From positions 124,001 through 188,000 of the forward strand of contig MKSR01000029.1 of the NCBI GenBank assembly GCA_001898145.1: DNA of 64,000 nt, in the 5' to 3' direction. The position numbers were made by a program, and so were the translations under genes. Positions 35,318 to 44,763 of the stretch are shown one piece after another. The DNA is from Dyadobacter sp. 50-39 (GTDB taxonomy: Bacteria; Bacteroidota; Bacteroidia; Cytophagales; Spirosomataceae). Each line of letters starts with the position of its first letter. Position 1 is the stretch's first letter. Below the pieces are notes generated by a model. That model saw only the letters and a list, made by a program, of their open reading frames with translations. It was not told where the DNA came from and did not search any database.

Positions 35318-37174
35318 ATGTCTCTCAACCATACCAAAGAAACCCTGCGGTCAAGGCTAATACTCTCCCTCATTCTCATCGCGGGCCTTGCATTAAGGCT
35401 CTACAACCTCGATCGTTACAGTATTTTCTTCGATGAGGTAAGCACATTGCTCGTCAGCCAGGGTATAGTATTGGAAGGGGCCAATCAGAAGGAGGTTTTT
35501 GCGGTCCGTGAACTGGCCGATTCGCGTTTCTGGACAACCCCGGCACACCCCCAAAAGCAGGTGCTGCGCACATTTACGGCAAACGAAATTTACACCCCCA
35601 AGGCATTTACACCTGCCGAGTTCTGGTCGCCGAAATCCATCGGCGATTACTACGAGGCCATGACGCGGAGCGACATCGGCAACAGCCCCTTCTACTACGC
35701 GCTGCTGCATCCGTGGATTGATATTTTCGGCTTTTCCGACTTTTCGATCCGCTTCTTTTCCGTCATTTTCAGTGTGCTGATCATCGGACTAACCTATCTT
35801 TTCGCAAAACGCTTCTTCGGAATCAAGACGGCGTTGATCGCGGCGGGTATCACGGCCATCGAGCCGTTTTTTATTGCCTACAGCCACCAGGCGCGGAACT
35901 ACTCGCTTACGTTCTTCCTCACACTGGCAGCGACTTATTTCTTTTTACAAATCATTGAAAAAAAGGCTAATAAAAGAGGAATACTATGGCTTTACGCCGG
36001 TTACGTCCTCTCCGCGGGACTAGGACTGCTAAGCCATTTCCTCGTTATTTCCGTGCTGCTGGCGCATGCCATTTATGCGCTGTTTTTCCTCCGCACATTT
36101 AAGGGCTGGGTACGAATGGCCATTGCGGCAGTATTTGCACTTTCGGGTGTGGCGTGGTGGCTGCTGTTTGGCGGTGGGGTATACACGCTATCGTCCCTGC
36201 AATACCAGGCAGATCTGTACCGCAGAATGGCCGAAACCGGCGGACAAGCGTTTGGCAATATCCTTCCGGCGACGCCGCTGAATGTGTTTAACAAGTCTTT
36301 GCCCATTTTCTCCGATCTTGTCCTCTTTACCAATGGCCTCACCGATGCGCTGGGAGGGAAGAAGAACGTTTTCATCGCATTGCTGGTGGCACTGATCCTG
36401 ATCTGCTGGTACCGTTTCAAAGACAGGATCAACACGCCGGCGTGGCTTACACCCCGTTTCCCCTATTTGCTGATCATTTTCACCGCTTTTTTTTACAATA
36501 ATCACAAACTGCAATTCTGCATTCTCAGCGTCAGTTTGTTCGCACTGTCTTTCATTCCCGATTTGCACAAAAGTGCCTCGCGCGAGCAGCGTGCGCGCCT
36601 GTGGCTGCTGTACATTGTGGCGCTGGTACCGACATTGTTCCTGATCCTGATGTCGTTCAAGAATGGGCATACCTATGGCATTATGCAGCGCTACTCCGGC
36701 TTTTCATTCCCTTACGTGATTATTCTGCTGAGTCTGCTGCTCCAATTTTATACAACTCTTAAGGTGGAGTTCCGCGTACTTATTTTCGTATTCCTTGCCG
36801 CCCAGCTCTACTTTGTGGGGTTGAGGTTAAAAGAGTTTTACGAAGACCGCTCGCCAAAATATGGCTATTTCGCGGTGCCGCGCGTACCTAATCCGTACAT
36901 GGAAGCTGCCAAAAAAATCGAAGCCAACTACCAGCCCGGCGACACCATCTTTTACCCGGCCCCGCGTTATGAAGTGCTTTCCGAAATGGACCGGACATTC
37001 CTGCCCTATTCGATCCATGACGCGCAAATTACCAACCTCTATTTTCCCAAAGACGCACAATATGTCCAGGTTATGGACATGAACCAGACGCAGCGGATCT
37101 GGATCAAAAAGCAAGGGCGCGCCGAGCCGCTGGAAATCATGACGCTGACGGGCAAACGTTACGGTTTTGAGTAA
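35318..37174 (+). CDS. GT39 (ArnT/PMT-like) membrane glycosyltransferase
   Basis: A 618-residue polytopic protein with about 10-12 membrane helices. The first periplasmic loop carries the acidic catalytic pair D39-E40 (YSIFFDEVSTLL) typical of GT-C enzymes of the ArnT/PMT class. A soluble C-terminal part (~520-618) follows. Such enzymes take a sugar from a polyprenyl-phosphate donor on the periplasmic side and transfer it to lipid A, protein or another glycan. It opens the plus-strand glycan locus. The GT2 domain of the fusion protein at 38112 could make its donor. Confidence 0.88.
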   Translation: MSLNHTKETLRSRLILSLILIAGLALRLYNLDRYSIFFDEVSTLLVSQGIVLEGANQKEVFAVRELADSRFWTTPAHPQKQVLRTFTANEIYTPKAFTPAEFWSPKSIGDYYEAMTRSDIGNSPFYYALLHPWIDIFGFSDFSIRFFSVIFSVLIIGLTYLFAKRFFGIKTALIAAGITAIEPFFIAYSHQARNYSLTFFLTLAATYFFLQIIEKKANKRGILWLYAGYVLSAGLGLLSHFLVISVLLAHAIYALFFLRTFKGWVRMAIAAVFALSGVAWWLLFGGGVYTLSSLQYQADLYRRMAETGGQAFGNILPATPLNVFNKSLPIFSDLVLFTNGLTDALGGKKNVFIALLVALILICWYRFKDRINTPAWLTPRFPYLLIIFTAFFYNNHKLQFCILSVSLFALSFIPDLHKSASREQRARLWLLYIVALVPTLFLILMSFKNGHTYGIMQRYSGFSFPYVIILLSLLLQFYTTLKVEFRVLIFVFLAAQLYFVGLRLKEFYEDRSPKYGYFAVPRVPNPYMEAAKKIEANYQPGDTIFYPAPRYEVLSEMDRTFLPYSIHDAQITNLYFPKDAQYVQVMDMNQTQRIWIKKQGRAEPLEIMTLTGKRYGFE

Positions 37175-37291
37175 CCGGCAAGGTTGTTTTGACTGAGCCG
37201 TCTAATAACATTTCGTATATTGCGGACTTAAAACCGGAGATCTGGCCGTTATTTTGCAGGCAATTCCTTACATCGACATACAACATCAGGC

Positions 37292-38119
37292 ATGACAGCA
37301 CACGAGATATTAAAAGACCCGAAACAGCTGAGCGGCGAACTTCGTCTGAAAATACTGGGGCTTTATCACCAGGCCAACGCCGGCCATATTGGTTGCTCCC
37401 TCAGCTGTATCGACCTGATGATCGCGATTTTATTTCTTCAAAAATCGGCCGATGATACTTTTATTCTTTCCAAAGGCCATGCGGCGGCGGCGCTTTACGC
37501 TTGCCTGAATACCCTTGGGGAAATTACCGACGAAGAACTCAGTACTTTCTATCTCGACGGCACCACATTGCCCGCTCACCCGGCACCGAGGCAGTACAAA
37601 GGCATTCCTTTTGCTACCGGTTCACTTGGGCACGGATTGCCCATTGCGACCGGAATCGCCCACGCGGCGAAAGTTTCGGGCGATGCAACATATTCGTTCG
37701 CGCTGCTGTCTGATGGGGAAACCAACGAAGGTACCACCTGGGAAGCGGCGCATTATGCGATCCAGAATCAGCTCGACAACCTGATCATGCTCATCGACAA
37801 GAATGGTTTGCAGGGGTTCGGGTTCACAGACAAAGTTCTGGGCGAAACCGCATCTGTGGAAAAATGGAAAGCCATCGGCTTCGAAACTGTGGAAGTAGAT
37901 GGGCATGACATTGCAGCCATCGCGGCGGCCATCGCCGAACTGAAAAAGCGCCAGAACGGCTTACCCAAAGCGATTATCGCCAATACGGTCAAAGGAAAAG
38001 GGGTTTCCTACATGGAGAATAAATTGGAATGGCATTACCTGCCGATGAATAAGGACCAGTATGAGCAAGCTACACTGGAAGTAAAGGAACGTTATCTTAA
38101 TGAATTGACGAATGCTTGA
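37292..38119 (+). CDS. Transketolase, N-terminal (TPP-binding) subunit
   Basis: A 275-residue protein equal to the first third of transketolase. Motifs include ANAGHIGCSLSCIDLM, ILSKGHAAAALYACL, HPAPRQYKGIPFATGSLGHGL (split here by family blocks) and the TPP/metal motif LLSDGETNEGTTWEA with DKNG. The partner subunit is at 40185. Such split pairs move a two-carbon ketol unit between sugars; dedicated copies occur in secondary sugar pathways. It overlaps the fused SDR-GT2 gene by 8 bases, which ties it to glycan synthesis rather than to central metabolism. Confidence 0.92.
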   Translation: MTAHEILKDPKQLSGELRLKILGLYHQANAGHIGCSLSCIDLMIAILFLQKSADDTFILSKGHAAAALYACLNTLGEITDEELSTFYLDGTTLPAHPAPRQYKGIPFATGSLGHGLPIATGIAHAAKVSGDATYSFALLSDGETNEGTTWEAAHYAIQNQLDNLIMLIDKNGLQGFGFTDKVLGETASVEKWKAIGFETVEVDGHDIAAIAAAIAELKKRQNGLPKAIIANTVKGKGVSYMENKLEWHYLPMNKDQYEQATLEVKERYLNELTNA

Positions 38120-40106
38120 TCATTTACCGGTTTACCGCGATAAAATACAGAAATTAAAAGGGCCAGTTTTCGTTTTCGGTGCCAGCGGCTTCATCGGCGC
38201 CAATCTCTTCAATGATATATTTAAAATCCGGAAGGACTGCTACGCGGTAACACACGACGCTACCAAAGCATGGCGCCTGAAACTGCTGAATGTGCCATTT
38301 GAAAACATCATCCACTGCGACATTCTCTCGGACAATTCCATCAAGGAGGTATTTGAAAAGTACAAACCGCAAACGATCTTCAATCTTGCGGCCTACGGTG
38401 CATACAGCAAACAAAGCAATGTAAACCTGACGTACGAGACGAACGTGCTCGGCACGGTGAATATCCTTCAAAACTGCACGAAAGATATGGTTTACATCCA
38501 TGCCGGAAGCAGTTCCGAGTATGGTTTCAATTGTACCTCGCCCAAAGAAACAGACCGTGTGGAGCCCAACAGCCATTATGCTGTTTCCAAAGTTTCGGCA
38601 GCCTATTTGCTTGAATATTATGCTAAAGTTGCAGGCCTGAAAACGCTCAACCTGCGCCTTTACTCCATTTACGGGTATTGGGAAGAGCCGGACCGGCTCA
38701 TTCCCCGCCTGATCGAACATGCGCGCAGGAGAAGCCTGCCTTCCCTGGTATCACCCGATATCAGCCGCGATTTTGTGTTTGTGGAAGACTGCGTCGAGGC
38801 ATTCCTGGACGCGGCGCTGAAAATCGATGATGAGAAGTCGGGGCGCTCTTATAACATTGCCACCGGCCGTAAGACCACGATGGGCGACCTCGTGGACGTG
38901 ACCCGCAAAGCTTTCAACATTGCCAAAGAACCCGAATGGGGCAGCATGTCGAACCGCAAATGGGACCTGGCCGAATGGTTTGGTGACCCTACCGCATTCG
39001 AAAACGACTTCGGATGGAAGGCGAGAACTTCCCTGGAAGACGGTCTGACGCGTTACAGCCAGTGGCAGGATGCCGTGCAATACGAGTCACGCCTGATCCC
39101 GGCTTTTGAAAATCCGAAGCTCAACCCGGTCATCACCGCCATTATCGCATGTTATAAAGACGCTCAGGCTATTCCGTTCATGTACGAGCGGCTTGTAAAG
39201 ACTTTCAACGAACTGAAAGTGCGCTACGAAATCATCTTCGTCAACGACAGTTCGCCTGATAACCAGGAGGAAGTCATCAATGCCATTTGTGATAAAGATC
39301 CCAATGTGGTCGGTATCAGCCACTCGCGTAACTTTGGTTCACAGTCGGCTTTCCTGAGCGGGATGGAGATCGCCACGGGCGACTGCGTGGTACTGATGGA
39401 CGGCGACTTGCAAGACCCGCCTGAAATTATCCCGGCATTTTACGAGAAATGGATGGAAGGCTACGACGTCGTGTACGGTGTACGCGTACAGCGTGAGATG
39501 AAACCGCATATCCATTTCTTCTATAAAACATTCTACAAGGTATTCCAGGGACTAAGCTACATTCCTATCCCACGCGACGCGGGCGACTTCTCGATGATCG
39601 ATCGTAAAGTGGTGAAAGAACTCGTAGACTTACCCGAGACGGAGCAGTTCCTGCGCGGTTTGCGGGCATGGGTTGGTTTCAGACAAACCGGCGTACCGTA
39701 CGTTCGTCCGGAAAGGATGTTTGGGGTATCGACCAACAACTGGACAAAAAACATCTGGTGGGCTAAAAAAGCCATATTCTCGTTCAGTTTTGCTCCGCTG
39801 GAACTGATGAGCTATGCGGGTTTCGGCCTCACGGGCCTCTCCATTCTGGGTATTATCTGGCAAATCCTGGCCAAAATCTTTTTCTTCCCGGATACGCCAA
39901 GAGGCCTCAGTACCGTAATTATCCTGATCGTATTCTTTGGCGGGCTCACCATCCTGGGCATTTCATTTTTAGGAGAATATATTACCAAGATATTCGAAGA
40001 GACTAAAAAGCGGCCCAAATATATCCGCACCAGAATACGCCGCGGTCCGAAGGCCTATAAAACCGCCGACGAGATCCGGGCGCTGGTAAAACAGTTGAGA
40101 AAGTAA
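38112..40106 (+). CDS. Fusion of NAD-dependent SDR epimerase and GT2 polyprenyl-phosphate glycosyltransferase
   Basis: A 664-residue two-enzyme chain. Residues 1 to ~330 form an extended SDR: NAD motif GASGFIG (23-29), catalytic region GSSSEYG (132-138), Y156/K160 in HYAVSK. Residues ~339-664 form a GT2 domain of GtrB/ArnC type: IIACYKDAQ, IFVNDSSPDN, metal-binding DGDLQD (430-435), then two membrane helices (~560-645). One protein could therefore modify a nucleotide sugar and load it on polyprenyl phosphate. The frame is continuous, so this is not two adjacent genes. It lies between the two transketolase subunit genes. Confidence 0.93.
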   Translation: MLDHLPVYRDKIQKLKGPVFVFGASGFIGANLFNDIFKIRKDCYAVTHDATKAWRLKLLNVPFENIIHCDILSDNSIKEVFEKYKPQTIFNLAAYGAYSKQSNVNLTYETNVLGTVNILQNCTKDMVYIHAGSSSEYGFNCTSPKETDRVEPNSHYAVSKVSAAYLLEYYAKVAGLKTLNLRLYSIYGYWEEPDRLIPRLIEHARRRSLPSLVSPDISRDFVFVEDCVEAFLDAALKIDDEKSGRSYNIATGRKTTMGDLVDVTRKAFNIAKEPEWGSMSNRKWDLAEWFGDPTAFENDFGWKARTSLEDGLTRYSQWQDAVQYESRLIPAFENPKLNPVITAIIACYKDAQAIPFMYERLVKTFNELKVRYEIIFVNDSSPDNQEEVINAICDKDPNVVGISHSRNFGSQSAFLSGMEIATGDCVVLMDGDLQDPPEIIPAFYEKWMEGYDVVYGVRVQREMKPHIHFFYKTFYKVFQGLSYIPIPRDAGDFSMIDRKVVKELVDLPETEQFLRGLRAWVGFRQTGVPYVRPERMFGVSTNNWTKNIWWAKKAIFSFSFAPLELMSYAGFGLTGLSILGIIWQILAKIFFFPDTPRGLSTVIILIVFFGGLTILGISFLGEYITKIFEETKKRPKYIRTRIRRGPKAYKTADEIRALVKQLRK

Positions 40107-40184
40107 TAAATTGCATGGTATCAGCCCATTAGGCGACCAAACCATTTAAGTTAAGCAACCAATCGGCCTGGCGCCCACTTAACG

Positions 40185-41105
40185 ATGAGAAAAGAATTTT
40201 CAACAGCCATAGAAGAGCTTGCGACAGCAGACGACTCCGTTATTTTCATCACAGGTGATCTTGGCTATAATGCATTGGAAAACCTGCAGGCCAAAATGGG
40301 CAAGCGTTTCATCAATGCCGGTGTGGCGGAGCAGAATATGGTGGGTGTAGCTGCCGGCTTTGCGCATAAAGGTTATAAAGTTTTCTGTTACAGCATCGCG
40401 CCGTTTATCGTATACAGATGCCTCGAACAATTCCGTAACGATGTATGCTTCAACAACTTGCCGGTATTTCTGGTGGGGAATGGAGGCGGATACGGCTACG
40501 GCATCATGGGGAGCAGCCATCATACCATCGAAGACCTGGCCTGTTTGAGCGGTCAGCAGAATGCCCAGGTGTGGGTACCCGCCTTTGCCGACGAGGTCAT
40601 TCCGGTCGTACAGCAAATTGCCGCCGACGCGCGTCCTGCATACCTGCGCCTGGGAGCCGGTAAAACCACTCCTGCAAACAGCTATTTAGCGGGTTCTTTT
40701 AAAGTAATACACCAGCCGGCCCATGCCGAAATCACGGTTTTTGCATTGGGCCCGATCGCCAATAATGTACTCTCCGCACTGGGACTTGCGCCGGAGCTGG
40801 CCGAAAAAGTGAACGTGGTTACTGCCTTGCATTTCCCGCTTGAACTAACGGACGAGCTGATGGCAATGGTAAAAAAAGCGCCGGCGATCCTGGTCGCAGA
40901 AGAGCATATCAGTACCGGCGGCCTTGCACAGCAACTTTCAGTGCAGCTGCTCGAAAAGGGCATTTTCCCTTCGGTATTCAAGAGTCTCAAAGCCGAGGGC
41001 TATCCCAATAGCCGCTACGGCAGCCAAAGCTATCACCAGAAACTTTCCGGACTGGACGCGGATTCGATCTTGTCGAGCATCAGCCAACTAATGATCACGG
41101 CATGA
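40185..41105 (+). CDS. Transketolase, C-terminal subunit
   Basis: A 306-residue protein equal to the pyrimidine-binding and C-terminal thirds of transketolase. The glutamate that activates TPP is expected in FINAGVAEQNMVGVAAG (about residues 43-59). Loop GNGGGYGYGIMGSSHHTIEDLA and the C-terminal domain (TVFALGPIANNVLSAL) are also typical. It pairs with the subunit at 37292 although the fusion gene lies between them. It overlaps the next gene by 4 bases (ATGA), a sign of translational coupling. Confidence 0.92.
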   Translation: MRKEFSTAIEELATADDSVIFITGDLGYNALENLQAKMGKRFINAGVAEQNMVGVAAGFAHKGYKVFCYSIAPFIVYRCLEQFRNDVCFNNLPVFLVGNGGGYGYGIMGSSHHTIEDLACLSGQQNAQVWVPAFADEVIPVVQQIAADARPAYLRLGAGKTTPANSYLAGSFKVIHQPAHAEITVFALGPIANNVLSALGLAPELAEKVNVVTALHFPLELTDELMAMVKKAPAILVAEEHISTGGLAQQLSVQLLEKGIFPSVFKSLKAEGYPNSRYGSQSYHQKLSGLDADSILSSISQLMITA

Positions 41106-42796
41106 CGAAAAAGGCTTTCACCATTATCCTGAGCCTGATCCTGCTGTTACCCGTCGCCATTTACTTCACGGTTTGGGATTACTATGCCATTAATATCCCC
41201 AAGTGGGACGACCATGCATTGAAGACGTTCATCGCCGAATATGCACAGGCTGGCAACTGGCAGGAGAAGATCCAGGCGCTTTTTAAGCAGCATAACGAGC
41301 ACCGAATCGCGCTTACCCGCCTTTTTGCATGGCTCGACTATGCCGTTTTCGGGCACCTCAATTACCGGCACCTGATGACGGCCGGCAACGTGCTGCTGCT
41401 GGCGGCGATTCCGTTGTTTTACGACCTGCTTAAAAAGAACAAAAAGCCGCTTTTTGCGCTGGTACCCATTCCGTTCCTGTGGATGACACTGGCGTTTTGG
41501 GAGAACATGTATTGGGGAATGGCAGCGGTGCAAAACCTCGGTGTGGTAACGCTCGTGCTCTGGACCCTATACCTGGTCATTAATCCCAAAGTATTGCCTT
41601 TCTCCATTGCCGTACTGCTCAGTCTGGTCACCGTTCTCACGAGCGGAAACGGGCTGATGGTGCTCCCGCTCGGTGCCTTTCTGCTCTTCCTAGCGGGTAA
41701 CAGAAAGCGGTTTGCGCTCTGGATCATTGTCAGCATAGGCGAGATCTTCTGCTATTTCTACTGGTATACCAAACCGGAATCCAATCCGGAATCGAAAGCG
41801 GGTATTTTGAAACTCGCCAAAGGCTATATGGCATTCCTGGGCTCATTTGCCGAATCCATACCGGTACTGGATCATTTCAAGGTCTGTCTTTTTCTGGGGA
41901 TCGTCCTGTTCCTGGTGGCGGTTTCAATTGCCTCCACTACCCTTTTCAGGATTGTACGGAATAAGTATTCGGTCAAATTCGAGCGGACGACCGACCTTTT
42001 CTGCCTTGGCGCAATCCTGTTTATCCTTGGGACTGCATTGATCGTGGTGTACACCCGCGCAGGCTTCGGCCTGGAAGGGTTGATTACGAGCCGATACAAA
42101 ATCTATTCGGTACTGCTGCTGATCGTGGCTTACCTGTACGTGGTGGTTCCCATTCGCGGCAGTTTCCTTTCGCCTTACATTACCGCCATCATCGCATTGG
42201 CGGTGACATTTAACGTGTTCAGCTACCATTACCACCTCGTGGATGCCTACAACCTGAGGAAACAGCTCGTAACCTCCCAGTTCAACTGGACATTTACGGA
42301 TAAGTCTCTGAAGTACCCGGCCGATACTTCGTTTGCCGCCAATATCGTTGAAAAAACACCTGTTATTTACGATAAATGGCTGCCGCTCATAGCCATCGCC
42401 GATCGCCAGAACTATGCCGGCAGCTCGCGGGGAATGGTGGATTTGTATGATAAAACCACATTTACGACCGACACTGCCTCCATTAGGGTTACCAACACCT
42501 CGTTCACCAGCCAGCGCTTGCAGGACAGCGGTGTGTACGTGCTGCTCAGTTCGGATGAATGCTATTATATTTTCCCGGCTTTGCGCACACGTAACACGAG
42601 CCGCAAGCAGCTGTTTCTCAAACAATACTATTTCGCGCCCGGCTTTTATGCAGATATTCCTTTCTCGGAAATGGATAAGGGCACTTACAGGGTGGCGCTG
42701 CTCCATCAGCAGGGGAACGAAACCGGCATTCTGTTCAAGGACCAGCGGGTAACGGTCAAAGAATCGCATAAAAAAGAAGTGAAAGTTAACTGGTAA
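41102..42796 (+). CDS. Polytopic membrane protein, possible GT-C transferase
   Basis: A 564-residue protein with about 10-11 hydrophobic helices up to residue ~390 and a soluble C-terminal region of ~170 residues. The first extracytoplasmic loop has an acidic motif, PKWDDHALKTF, and HRIALTRLFAWLDY follows. The layout resembles GT-C glycosyltransferases, whose catalytic acid sits in that loop, but I do not recognise a family. Position, translationally coupled to the transketolase subunit and 2 bases before an acyltransferase, supports a role in glycan transfer or export. Confidence 0.7.
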   Translation: MTKKAFTIILSLILLLPVAIYFTVWDYYAINIPKWDDHALKTFIAEYAQAGNWQEKIQALFKQHNEHRIALTRLFAWLDYAVFGHLNYRHLMTAGNVLLLAAIPLFYDLLKKNKKPLFALVPIPFLWMTLAFWENMYWGMAAVQNLGVVTLVLWTLYLVINPKVLPFSIAVLLSLVTVLTSGNGLMVLPLGAFLLFLAGNRKRFALWIIVSIGEIFCYFYWYTKPESNPESKAGILKLAKGYMAFLGSFAESIPVLDHFKVCLFLGIVLFLVAVSIASTTLFRIVRNKYSVKFERTTDLFCLGAILFILGTALIVVYTRAGFGLEGLITSRYKIYSVLLLIVAYLYVVVPIRGSFLSPYITAIIALAVTFNVFSYHYHLVDAYNLRKQLVTSQFNWTFTDKSLKYPADTSFAANIVEKTPVIYDKWLPLIAIADRQNYAGSSRGMVDLYDKTTFTTDTASIRVTNTSFTSQRLQDSGVYVLLSSDECYYIFPALRTRNTSRKQLFLKQYYFAPGFYADIPFSEMDKGTYRVALLHQQGNETGILFKDQRVTVKESHKKEVKVNW

Positions 42797-42798
42797 CC

Positions 42799-43935
42799 AT
42801 GCGCACCAATTCAGAAGGACACATTATTCAACTTGACGGCGTGCGCTTTATTGCAGTGGGACTGGTTCTGCTCGACCACCTCATCGTAGAGATCAATATC
42901 ATCCCGTTCGGTGCCCTCGGCGTGACCATTTTTTTCGTACTCAGCGGCTTCCTGATCTCCCGCATTCTGCTCAAAAGCAAGGAGAAAACGTACGGAACAC
43001 CCGGGGGATTCAAGAAGTACCTGCGCAAGTTCCTGATCCGCAGGACGATCCGGATTTTTCCGGTATACTACCTCATCATCGCATTGCTGTTCATTTTCAA
43101 TGTGCCGCCGGTCCGCGATAAGCTGGCCTGGCTCGCATTGTACGGCACCAACATTTACATTGCCCTGCACAAAACATGGATGGGCTCGGTGGACCATTTG
43201 TGGTCGCTGGCGGTAGAAGAGCAGGTGTATCTTTTCTTCCCGTTCCTGATATTCTTCATTCCTAAAAACAGACTGGTGCCCGTGCTGGGCCTGATGGGCA
43301 TTTTCAGCATTGTCCTGCGGGCATACATTTTTTACACGGGCAGGATACCAGGCACCAACTTCGTTACAATGGGCGAGTGGACAGTCGCGTACGTATCTAC
43401 GCCCGCGTGCTTCGACTCTTTCGCATTGGGCGGGCTCATGGCCTGGACACAGCTTTACAAAAATGATCTGTTTGTTAAATTCTTCGGTAAATCGTGGCCG
43501 GTACTGCTTGGGTTACTGGGCTGGGTGCTGGTACAATGGTGGGCCAAATCGCTGGCGCAGCCTTTCAACTTTCCGTACGTGGTGCTCGACAGAACCATGT
43601 CATCTATTTTCGGGTTTATGCTCATAGGACGCGCAGTGATGGGTTTCAAGGGTTGGATGGCCGCGTTCCTGGAAAATCCGGTGTGTATTTATCTTGGCAA
43701 AATCAGCTATGGCCTGTACCTGTACCACAATTTTGTATACAACCACTTTCACAGCGGCCCCATGCACCCGACGGTCAGGCTTTTCCGGAAAATCTATCAG
43801 TATATCCCCAGCCTGGAAGGCAATATCGCATTCGAAGCAACGGTGGTAGTGGCACTTACTGTCTTAGTGGCGTCGGTTTCCTGGCACTTTTTCGAGAAAC
43901 CGATTAACGCACTGAAAGACAAGTACGCTTACTAA
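42799..43935 (+). CDS. OafA/YrhL-like acyltransferase (acyltransferase 3 family)
   Basis: A 378-residue membrane protein with about ten helices. The family histidine is H27 in LVLLDHLIVE, and LDGVRFIAVGLV and LWSLAVEEQVYLFFPF are hallmark segments. Acyltransferase 3 proteins move acyl groups, usually acetyl, across the membrane onto surface sugars. It lacks the C-terminal SGNH domain of OafA. An SGNH-like protein is encoded separately at 47447, so the two may act as a pair. It starts 2 bases after the previous gene. Confidence 0.92.
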   Translation: MRTNSEGHIIQLDGVRFIAVGLVLLDHLIVEINIIPFGALGVTIFFVLSGFLISRILLKSKEKTYGTPGGFKKYLRKFLIRRTIRIFPVYYLIIALLFIFNVPPVRDKLAWLALYGTNIYIALHKTWMGSVDHLWSLAVEEQVYLFFPFLIFFIPKNRLVPVLGLMGIFSIVLRAYIFYTGRIPGTNFVTMGEWTVAYVSTPACFDSFALGGLMAWTQLYKNDLFVKFFGKSWPVLLGLLGWVLVQWWAKSLAQPFNFPYVVLDRTMSSIFGFMLIGRAVMGFKGWMAAFLENPVCIYLGKISYGLYLYHNFVYNHFHSGPMHPTVRLFRKIYQYIPSLEGNIAFEATVVVALTVLVASVSWHFFEKPINALKDKYAY

Positions 43936-43974
43936 ATAATGAACCCCCATAGCCCGGTTACAGGCTTTATTTAT

Positions 43975-43982
43975 TAATTTCG
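43975..43982 (+). promoter_or_regulatory. Candidate -7 box (TAATTTCG) before the GT2 gene
   Basis: One mismatch to TAnnTTTG, 27 bases before the start at 44009. It suggests a second transcription start inside the glycan locus. Confidence 0.3.
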
Positions 43983-44008
43983 CGCAACCATACCAAATAC
44001 GCTTTTGC

Positions 44009-44752
44009 ATGTCATATCTTCTGAGTATAGTAATGCCCGCATACAATGAGCAGGATTGTATCGAAAAAGTAGTTTATAATTGGACCTCCTTCCTCAAAAC
44101 CAAATTCCCCAACGATAACACTACCCTGATCGTCATCAACGACGGATCGAAAGACAATACCAAGGTATTACTGGACAAACTGGACGCCGAGATCGACAAT
44201 CTCACGGTGGTTAACCAGAAGAACGGCGGGCATGGCAACGCGGTCGTAAACGGCTACCGCAAGGCGCTGGAACTGGGCTCGGAATATGTGTTCCAGACCG
44301 ACAGCGACGATCAATTTGTTTCCGACGATTTTGACAAGCTCTGGGCCAAACGTACCCAGTCGCAATTCATACTCGGCTACCGCCAGGTAAGGCATGATGC
44401 CGGCGTACGCCTTTTTATCACGAAATTCCTCCGCGGTACGATCTCCGCTGTGTATGGTACCTTCATCATGGACAGCAACATCCCGTTCCGTCTCATCAAA
44501 GGAACATTCCTGCAAAAACTGATGAACCAGCTGCCCAACCCGGAACCGTTCGCACCGAACATTTTCCTGGCTGTAATGGCTAAAAAATCGGGGCAGGAAC
44601 TGTTCGACATCCCTATCACTCACAAAGACCGGGAAACCGGCACCGTTTCGATCGTGAAATGGAACCTTTGGAAAGTTTGTATTCGAAGCTTTAAAGAACT
44701 CCTGCGGTTTCGCCTCGAACTGAATGATAAAGTGAAAGCGATCCGCGCTTAA
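44009..44752 (+). CDS. GT2 family glycosyltransferase, soluble
   Basis: A 247-residue GT-A protein without clear membrane helices. The nucleotide-binding start is SIVMPAYNEQDCIEK, the VINDGSKDNTKV block follows, and the metal site is QTDSDDQFVSDD (about 94-106). The family transfers sugars from nucleotide donors to lipid carriers or growing glycans. It lies 73 bases after the acyltransferase gene and 11 bases before the propeller protein gene. Donor and acceptor unknown. Confidence 0.9.
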   Translation: MSYLLSIVMPAYNEQDCIEKVVYNWTSFLKTKFPNDNTTLIVINDGSKDNTKVLLDKLDAEIDNLTVVNQKNGGHGNAVVNGYRKALELGSEYVFQTDSDDQFVSDDFDKLWAKRTQSQFILGYRQVRHDAGVRLFITKFLRGTISAVYGTFIMDSNIPFRLIKGTFLQKLMNQLPNPEPFAPNIFLAVMAKKSGQELFDIPITHKDRETGTVSIVKWNLWKVCIRSFKELLRFRLELNDKVKAIRA

Positions 44753-44763
44753 AAAACAGGCTT

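Noticed and set aside
38112-40106. The SDR-GT2 fusion as an assembly error joining two genes
   Set aside because: The frame is continuous through the linker with normal codon use and no internal stop, and both domains are complete. Only resequencing could fully exclude an error.
43950-43974. A weak AGCC/GGCT hairpin with T-rich tail as a terminator inside the glycan locus
   Set aside because: The stem is only four base pairs; too weak to list as a terminator.
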